Below are positions 59,160-64,000 of a DNA stretch of 64,000 bases, in pieces (the stretch's first letter is position 1; each line of letters begins with the position of its first letter). The stretch lies in contig CACZJU010000002.1 of the NCBI GenBank assembly GCA_902781515.1, positions 1-64,000 of the forward strand, written 5' to 3'. A model generated the notes under the pieces. It was not told where the DNA came from. It made no database searches and saw only the letters and a list, made by a program, of their open reading frames with translations. Source of the DNA: an uncultured Bacteroidales bacterium (GTDB taxonomy: Bacteria > Bacteroidota > Bacteroidia > Bacteroidales > Bacteroidaceae). Position numbers and translations under genes: made by a program.

Positions 59160-59827
59160 TGCTGAAAGCAATATTGTTTGATATGGACGGCGTGCTGTTT
59201 GACAGCATGCCGAACCATTCTTATGCGTGGAGCCATGCTATGACGGACTTCGGCCTGAAGATGGAGCCGGAGGAAGTGTACATGAACGAAGGACGAACAG
59301 GCAAAGGCACCATAAACATTCTGTCGAACCGCTATTGGGGACGCGACGCTACGGACGAGGAAGTGGAGCGGATATACGAAGCCAAGAGCGCGCTCTTCAA
59401 TACCCTGCCCGAAGCACAACCCATGCCCGGCGCTATGGAACTATTAAATAAGGTACGCGCGCGAGGACTGATGAGAGTAATCGTTACGGGAAGTGCCACC
59501 CATGCCCTACTCGACCGTGTGAATGCCGCCTACCCAGACATCTTCTCAAAGGAATTGATGGTGACGGCCTTCGACGTGAAACACGGTAAGCCCAATCCCG
59601 AACCCTACCTGATGGGACTGAAGAAAGCCGGTATCAGTGCCGACGAAGCCATCGTGGTGGAGAATGCTCCGCTTGGAGTGCAAGCAGCCCATGCCGCAGG
59701 CATCTTCACCATAGCCGTCAACACAGGTCCGCTGAAAGACGAAGTTCTGAAGGAAGCAGGAGCCGACTTAGTCCTGCCCTCCATGCAGTACCTCGCCGAT
59801 CACCTTGAAGAAATAGTTATCGGATGA
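59159..59827 (+). CDS. HAD-family phosphatase/phosphoglucomutase-like
   Basis: 222 residues. Motif I DMDGVLFDS (Asp8, Asp10), cap helices (about 18-85), motif II VTGS, motif III Lys in KHGKPNPEPY, motif IV VVENAPLGVQAA. Class I cap, close to beta-phosphoglucomutase/sugar-phosphate phosphatases. Coupled to pgi by a one-base overlap, so a sugar-phosphate substrate is likely. Its 3' end overlaps the convergent gene by 11 nt. Confidence 0.92.
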   Translation: MLKAILFDMDGVLFDSMPNHSYAWSHAMTDFGLKMEPEEVYMNEGRTGKGTINILSNRYWGRDATDEEVERIYEAKSALFNTLPEAQPMPGAMELLNKVRARGLMRVIVTGSATHALLDRVNAAYPDIFSKELMVTAFDVKHGKPNPEPYLMGLKKAGISADEAIVVENAPLGVQAAHAAGIFTIAVNTGPLKDEVLKEAGADLVLPSMQYLADHLEEIVIG

Positions 59828-60434
59828 AGTTTGTCCTCACTTGAGGCTCAATATCTGGGTGTCCCTCATTGCGGACATCCAGTTTTTTTATCATCCAAGC
59901 CATGTTGCGGCCCAGAGTGCGCATTGTCTGCATTCCCTCCTCGTCCTGGGCTGCCTGTCCGGGTGTCTGACCATAGACCATGTTCCAATACTGACTGCTG
60001 ACGACGGGCATGTTCAGTATGGTGAAGTACTTATTCAGACGGTCGAAGGCTGCCGAAGCACCACCCCTGCGACAAACCACCACGCTGGCTCCGGGTTTGA
60101 AGCGGAGGTCAGCTCCGAGGGAATAGAACACGCGGTCGAGCAAAGCACAGAGCGAACCGTTGGGACCTCCATAATATACAGGCGAACCTATGACGAGTCC
60201 GTCAATACCGTCCTTCACAGCACGGAATATCTTGAAATACAGGTCGTCGCGGAACGTGCACTTCCCTTCCCTGCCACACCAGCCGCAGGCAATACAGCCC
60301 TGCACCGCCTTCTTGCCGATGCTGATAATCTCAGTCTCCACACCCTCTGCATTCAGCGCCTTTGCCACCTCGCTCAGGGCCGTGAACGTATTCCCCTGCT
60401 CGCGTGGACTTCCATTAATCAGTAGTACTTTCAT
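59817..60434 (-). CDS. Flavodoxin-fold NAD(P)H-dependent FMN reductase-like protein
   Basis: 205 residues. FMN phosphate loop LLINGSPREQGNT, GSPVYYGGPNGSL, and GASVVVCRRGGAS. The segment GCIACGWCGREGKC has a Cys cluster, as in iron-sulfur flavoproteins. Cytosolic electron transfer or quinone/metal reduction; substrate unknown. No clear promoter: upstream is the 23-bp array. Confidence 0.85.
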   Translation of the reverse strand: MKVLLINGSPREQGNTFTALSEVAKALNAEGVETEIISIGKKAVQGCIACGWCGREGKCTFRDDLYFKIFRAVKDGIDGLVIGSPVYYGGPNGSLCALLDRVFYSLGADLRFKPGASVVVCRRGGASAAFDRLNKYFTILNMPVVSSQYWNMVYGQTPGQAAQDEEGMQTMRTLGRNMAWMIKKLDVRNEGHPDIEPQVRTNFIR

Positions 60435-60477
60435 AGAAAATATTCAAATATATAACTATTACAAATTCAATATATTA

Positions 60478-60661
60478 CAGGTGTCATGACAATTTCATTA
60501 TGATGGCACTTGTGGTATCAGAGTATTGGAACTGGTGGTACCAAATTATTGAAACCGATGGTGTCATATTATTGGAACTGGTAGTGCCATTACGATGAAA
60601 CTTGTGGTGCTATTATAGTTGTCCTGGTGGAGTCTAACTAATGAAGTCGATGGTGTCTTCA
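60478..60661. repeat. 23-bp periodic array, locus 3
   Basis: Eight units with an exact 23-bp step at 60478, 60501, 60524, 60547, 60570, 60593, 60616 and 60639. Typical core: TATTGGAACTGGTGGTACCA, with TGGTRNYRCCA-type dyads. Diverged from each other, unrelated to the other arrays. The last unit and a half carry the stop and last codons of the reverse-strand gene. Confidence 0.85.
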
Positions 60662-61083
60662 TAGTGAGCAAATCGGAAGTTCGTGGTGTCGTAGCCATGA
60701 CGTCGGAAGATGTCGAGCACCTCCTCCTGCATCTCAGGCGTCAGACGATAGTCGCCGCGGTTGTAGCGAAAGAACTGCGAGCGACTCCCAAAGTGGTACA
60801 TCACCTCGGAGCGCAGGAGGTCGTAGTCCTTATGCTGCACATTGGAGAACAGTGGACGGAAGCCCCATGCACTACGGATTACGCGCAGACGGTGGAACAT
60901 ACGGCACTTGCCGTTCTTGAGCGCCGATTGATAGACGGCAGGACCGTGGTCGCGCGCAGCCTCGACGATGGGAGCCACGACGTAGCGCAGGCATTCCTCG
61001 CGCTTCGGGCACTCATGGTTGCGGCAGATATTCCACGATGGGGGCACATCCTCTGGGCGCAGCTTCTGTATGTTGTCTGTCAT
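60634..61083 (-). CDS. DUF6078-like protein with Cys-rich start
   Basis: 149 residues from ATG 61083; a longer frame to 61179 starts upstream of the -7 box and is rejected. Conserved N-terminal PPSWNICRNHECPKREECLRY (four Cys-type residues, possible metal site), then GKCRMFHRLRVIRSAWGFRPLFSNV. The rest is helical. Function unknown; similar proteins are common in Prevotella and Bacteroides. Its last residues (EDTIDFIS) are coded by the 23-bp array. Own promoter box TATCTTTG at 61110-61117. Confidence 0.75.
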   Translation of the reverse strand: MTDNIQKLRPEDVPPSWNICRNHECPKREECLRYVVAPIVEAARDHGPAVYQSALKNGKCRMFHRLRVIRSAWGFRPLFSNVQHKDYDLLRSEVMYHFGSRSQFFRYNRGDYRLTPEMQEEVLDIFRRHGYDTTNFRFAHYEDTIDFIS

Positions 61084-61109
61084 GGTCTTACATTTATAAA
61101 TTACTCGTG

Positions 61110-61117
61110 CAAAGATA
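61110..61117 (-). promoter_or_regulatory. -7 box of the DUF6078-like gene
   Basis: Reverse strand TATCTTTG, 26 nt before ATG 61083. Confidence 0.6.
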
Positions 61118-61239
61118 GTGAATGGAGAACGAAAAAACAAATAAATAGTCATAAAACGCCCCGACAAACGGCTCGTCACGAGTAGTCTGCCGGGGTGGGC
61201 CCTCTTATTTATTAACTAAATTCTGTTATGAGAAACAGA

Positions 61240-62592
61240 TTAATTGAGTCGGAACATGACAGGCATGACAAACTTTGTGCGGACGGTCTTGCCCTTGTCG
61301 CGACCGGGAATCCAATTAGGCATAGCCTTCACCACGCGAATAGCTTCCTCTTGCAGAGCCTCACGTCCTTTATCCTCGCCTTCCTTCTTCTGTTCTTCTG
61401 GAGTATCATTCTTTGCTTTATAAGCTGTCACTACAACTGCCCTACCGCCAGGACCTGCAATTGGCTTTATGTTACTGATGGAACCATCCTTCTCTACAAC
61501 GAATTGAATGTACACCCGTCCCTCAACGCCATATTGCAAAGCTTGCTGAGGATACTTAATGTTCTTGCTAATCCAGCTCCACATCTCACCTTGCCCTCCA
61601 GAGAATTCGGGCAGGACCTCTGGCTTGTCGTACACCTGGTCTTCGGGCTCAGAGGTTGTCACCACACGCTTATTGTTGATAAAAGTAAGCGGATCCATTT
61701 TCTCTTCCATCTGCTGACTGGCGAATGCAGCAAGGGCAACAAGGGTTAAGGGCACTGCGTAGAGGACTTTCAAGCGTGCCCAACTGGAGGATTTCTTCTT
61801 TGTCATCATAGTGATACGGTTTTTGAGAAGACTGTGACGAAATGCATTAACCATAGGGTACGGCGTACGAGCCACAGCCTTCTCGATTAATAAAAGTTGA
61901 TAATCACGTGCCGAGATACCTCTGCGCAGTACGGCGTCGTCGGCTTCATATTCGTGTACTTCACGCAACGAGGCGTCAAGCATCCATATGCAAGGATTGA
62001 ACCATTGCAGCACTTCCACAAGGGAAACAAACAGCGTGTCCCATGAATGATGCATGCGAATGTGGGCGAGTTCGTGAGCGAGGACTATGTCTTTAGCGTC
62101 TCTCTCACCGATTACAATGCTTCTCATCCACGAGAAAGGCGAGACATTTCCAGCATGACAATAGACTGTAGCTTCTTTCATATTATCCGTCCACAGGCAA
62201 CCACGAGGAATGAAACGCATAAGGCGTATCATCCCAGTAACCTTCCATAAAAGCAACAGCAACATACCTATTATATATATTAGGACAAGCCATACTCCCC
62301 ATCCTGCCTCTCCCAAATAAGAAGTGGACTCCACTTTTGGGGATGAAAGAGAGACTTCCACAATGAGGGTTGGAAGCGTAACAACATTACTGATAGCCTC
62401 CTGTACAGGTGAAGAGGGCAGCAAGTCCGAAACATCAACACAGGGTGTTACGAGCGACGTGATGATAATCGTGAGCAGCATAATGCGGTTGAAAGCGTGA
62501 AATGTCTCTTTCCTTAATAATAATGTATAAGGAAGATATAGCAAAGCGAGCACGATGCTCGACTTAATAGCGTATAGAGTTAATGCTCCCAT
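61240..62592 (-). CDS. BlaR1-like M56 metallopeptidase with TonB C-terminal domain
   Basis: 450 residues. Membrane helices near 7-25, 37-51 and 102-124, then the zinc protease site DIVLAHELAHIRMHH (His173, Glu174, His177) and a fourth helix near 277-292. The C-terminal half (about 345-450) is a TonB C-terminal-like domain: YPQQALQYGVEGRVYIQFVVEKDGSISNIKPI and PNWIPGRDKGKTVRTKFVMPVMFRLN, instead of the beta-lactam sensor of true BlaR1. This form is common in Bacteroidota. It probably senses an envelope signal and inactivates the BlaI-like repressor upstream; the signal is unknown. Starts 10 nt after blaI. Confidence 0.92.
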   Translation of the reverse strand: MGALTLYAIKSSIVLALLYLPYTLLLRKETFHAFNRIMLLTIIITSLVTPCVDVSDLLPSSPVQEAISNVVTLPTLIVEVSLSSPKVESTSYLGEAGWGVWLVLIYIIGMLLLLLWKVTGMIRLMRFIPRGCLWTDNMKEATVYCHAGNVSPFSWMRSIVIGERDAKDIVLAHELAHIRMHHSWDTLFVSLVEVLQWFNPCIWMLDASLREVHEYEADDAVLRRGISARDYQLLLIEKAVARTPYPMVNAFRHSLLKNRITMMTKKKSSSWARLKVLYAVPLTLVALAAFASQQMEEKMDPLTFINNKRVVTTSEPEDQVYDKPEVLPEFSGGQGEMWSWISKNIKYPQQALQYGVEGRVYIQFVVEKDGSISNIKPIAGPGGRAVVVTAYKAKNDTPEEQKKEGEDKGREALQEEAIRVVKAMPNWIPGRDKGKTVRTKFVMPVMFRLN

Positions 62593-62602
62593 CGTTTTAA
62601 AT

Positions 62603-62980
62603 CTAATAATTCTGAATTAATGAAAGCAGTTCTTTTAGGTCGGCCTCGCTCAACTGCTGTTCCTCGACAAAGAAGCGGACTAACGACGAGGCACTGCCAC
62701 CGAAAAAACGGTCCTTCACGTCCTTCATCACGCGACTGGTGTACTCGGCACGAGAGATAACTGGAAAGTAGAGATATTGCTTGCCGTTGCCTTTCTTGTA
62801 ATCTACGAAACCTTTAGTTGTTAGAATCTTCAGAAAAGTTGAGATTGTTGTGTATGCAGGTCGAGGTTCGTCATAACGTGAAACCACCTCATGCACGTCC
62901 AATGCCTTCCCTGCTGCCCATAGTGCATTCATCACCTGCATCTCGCCTTTCGTCAGCGTGTAGTCTTTATTCTCTTTCAT
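62603..62980 (-). CDS. BlaI/MecI-family repressor
   Basis: 125 residues. Winged helix LTKGEMQVMNALWAAGKALDVHEVVSRY..PAYTTISTFLKILTTKGFVDYKK, with the C-terminal dimerisation helices (SSLVRFFVEEQQLSEADLKELLSLI). Represses its own operon until the BlaR1-like protease cuts it. Two matching operators lie upstream (62984-63030). Confidence 0.93.
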   Translation of the reverse strand: MKENKDYTLTKGEMQVMNALWAAGKALDVHEVVSRYDEPRPAYTTISTFLKILTTKGFVDYKKGNGKQYLYFPVISRAEYTSRVMKDVKDRFFGGSASSLVRFFVEEQQLSEADLKELLSLIQNY

Positions 62981-62983
62981 ATT

Positions 62984-63030
62984 ACTAAAATATTAGTTGT
63001 TCGATGCAAAGGTAAAACTAAACATTTAGT
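62984..63030 (-). promoter_or_regulatory. blaI-blaR promoter with two operator palindromes
   Basis: Palindromes ACTAAAATATTAGT (62984-62997) and ACTAAACATTTAGT (63017-63030) flank the reverse-strand -7 box TACCTTTG (63007-63014). One lies between the start codon and the -7 box, the other between -7 and -33. Fits an autoregulated repressor site. Confidence 0.75.
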
Positions 63031-63121
63031 AATGTCAAGCAACGCGAGAGCATATTTGTCGAAAAAGTCGATATTTAACACTTATTATTAGTTATTCGAA
63101 AGGATTGTCGTTAAAGATTCG

Positions 63122-63129
63122 TATATTTG
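63122..63129 (+). promoter_or_regulatory. -7 box of the YraN gene
   Basis: TATATTTG, 27 nt before ATG 63157. No obvious -33. Confidence 0.5.
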
Positions 63130-63156
63130 TGGTGCATAAACAAGCAAACAAGGATT

Positions 63157-63537
63157 ATGGCGGCACATAACGAGTTGGGGCGATGGGGCGAGGATGTGGC
63201 TACAGAGTATCTGGAGCGCAAGGGCTACCGCATTGTGGAGCGCGACTGGAAATCGGGGCACCGCGACATTGACATCATCGCACAGGACGGAAACGAGCTG
63301 GTGTTTGTGGAGGTGAAGACACGCCAGACGGCTCAGTTCGGCAGTCCGTGGGAAGCCGTTGACTACCGCAAACTTCACAACATACAGTCTGCCATAAATC
63401 ATTACATCAGTTTCCGCCGAGTGAACATGCGGGTGAGGTTCGACGTTGTCTCCATTGTTGCAACCGACCACAGCAATCCGCAGATAGAACACATTGAGGA
63501 CGTGCAACTTGTAACGTACGGCGGTTATCGCAGATAG
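63157..63537 (+). CDS. YraN (UPF0102) nuclease-fold protein
   Basis: 126 residues from ATG 63157. PD-(D/E)XK-like core: NELGRWGEDVATEYLERKGYRIVERDWKSGHRDIDII, then LVFVEVKTRQTAQFGSPWEAVDYRKLHNIQSA. Cytosolic; exact nuclease role undetermined, possibly related to recombination or transport of DNA. Complete. Confidence 0.93.
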   Translation: MAAHNELGRWGEDVATEYLERKGYRIVERDWKSGHRDIDIIAQDGNELVFVEVKTRQTAQFGSPWEAVDYRKLHNIQSAINHYISFRRVNMRVRFDVVSIVATDHSNPQIEHIEDVQLVTYGGYRR

Positions 63538-63553
63538 ATTTTTCCAAAAAACC

Positions 63554-63584
63554 TTTGTTTTCTGCACTTTTCGCGTTATCTTTG
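63554..63584 (+). promoter_or_regulatory. Promoter of the XRE-cupin gene
   Basis: TTTG (63554-63557) and TATCTTTG (63577-63584), 19-bp spacer. Confidence 0.75.
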
Positions 63585-63612
63585 CAGGCGAATTAGAATA
63601 AGGTAAGAAGTT

Positions 63613-64000
63613 ATGGCAGAAAACAATAGCATCGTAGGGGCCAAGATTCGCGGCCTTCGAGAAAGCAAGAACATCAGCATTGAAGATGTAGCCGAGCGCA
63701 GCGGACTGTCTGTGCAACAGATACGCAGTATCGAGGAAGACGAGTGTCTGCCCTCCCTTGGGCCGCTCATCAAGGTGGCTCGTGCACTGGGCGTTCGTCT
63801 GGGAACTTTCCTCGACGACAACGATGCTCTCGGTCCCGTTGTTTGCCGTTGCGAGGAGCGCGAGCAGAACAACAGCATCAGTTTCTCGAACGATGCCGCC
63901 GAAGCACGCCAGAACATGATTTACCACTCGTTGGCAAAGCAGAAGACGGGACGCCACATGGAGCCCTTCGTCATTGACATCCTGCCCAGCGAGGAAAAGG
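63613..64000 (+). CDS. XRE-family regulator with cupin domain (5' part)
   Basis: 129 codons visible, truncated by the window end. HTH at about 8-62: IVGAKIRGLRESKNISIEDVAERSGLSVQQIRSIEEDECLPSLGPLIKVARALGVRLGTFLDD. The following segment leads toward a cupin sensor (HSLAKQKTGRHMEPFVIDI). Such XRE-cupin proteins regulate small-molecule metabolism genes; target unknown. Confidence 0.9.
   Translation, partial: MAENNSIVGAKIRGLRESKNISIEDVAERSGLSVQQIRSIEEDECLPSLGPLIKVARALGVRLGTFLDDNDALGPVVCRCEEREQNNSISFSNDAAEARQNMIYHSLAKQKTGRHMEPFVIDILPSEEK

Noticed and set aside
58128-59171. 347-codon open frame on the strand opposite pgi
   Set aside because: It is the antisense shadow of a well-supported enzyme gene, has no promoter or ribosome site and shows no recognisable domain.
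60478-60661. CRISPR array
   Set aside because: A contiguous 23-bp periodic sequence without spacers or cas genes.
62592-62603. Beta-lactamase regulon
   Set aside because: The BlaR1-like protein lacks a penicillin-binding sensor domain and no beta-lactamase gene is nearby.
63088-63957. 289-codon reverse frame across yraN and the XRE gene
   Set aside because: It spans two real forward genes and their promoter.

Overview
The window looks like a chromosomal segment of a Prevotella-like member of the Bacteroidota. The grounds are: promoters of the TTTG / ~20 bp / TAnnTTTG type in front of most genes; several surface or secreted proteins ending in type IX secretion (T9SS) sorting tails; a 29-residue AURKAIP1/COX24-type ribosomal protein upstream of RNase G; and BamD, SlyD-type FKBP, NspC and DUF4293 proteins of Bacteroidota type. 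No source organism is stated, so the genus is inference.

Layout. 1-2.3 kb: tail of a small HTH (excisionase-like) gene, repeats, a reverse-strand DUF3987-like P-loop gene and a strongly palindromic upstream region. 2.3-9.3 kb: housekeeping genes (COX24-like protein, RNase G, GH25 lysozyme, BASS-like transporter, three tRNAs, carboxynorspermidine decarboxylase, PCMD-like protein). 9.4-23.8 kb: secreted or surface proteins with T9SS-type tails (S8 protease, a 1530-residue choice-of-anchor repeat protein, two co-oriented partners, a double SGNH hydrolase, a decayed tail fragment). 23.8-24.6 kb: repeat-rich, gene-poor segment resembling the window's left end. 24.5-41.8 kb: GH89 glycosidase, uvrB, bamD-rpoZ-DUF4293, beta-barrel and periplasmic-binding pair, T9SS type B protein, uvrA, LMW-PTP, FKBP, aroC, esterase, lipoprotein, epimerase with a C-terminal zinc-ribbon-like module. 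41.9-54.8 kb: an AT-rich type I restriction-modification island (partial HsdS, HsdM, HsdS, HsdR) with three unrecognised membrane proteins, an AlbA_2/ATPase/HTH protein, a YgjP-like metalloprotease and a DUF488 plus dual-OB-like pair. 55-64 kb: lysS-gpsA-pgi-HAD operon, flavodoxin-like protein, DUF6078-like protein, BlaI/BlaR1 pair, YraN and the start of an XRE-cupin regulator.

The best candidate for something undescribed is the RM island: the membrane proteins are embedded in, and in places translationally coupled to, the RM genes, and one carries a lysozyme-superfamily-like signature (E219, GVMQV 245-249, YN 302-303). The larger hsdS carries an apparent one-base deletion near its 5' end.

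The second theme is repeat biology. Heptanucleotide tracts occur at more than a dozen places: between genes, in three signal-peptide coding regions, and inside nspC and uvrB. Separate arrays with an exact 22-23 bp period but unrelated sequences lie at 2104-2232, 24085-24130, 24450-24600 and 60478-60661. Two of the array loci share the same order of boundary repeats around different contents, as if they were versions of one modular locus.
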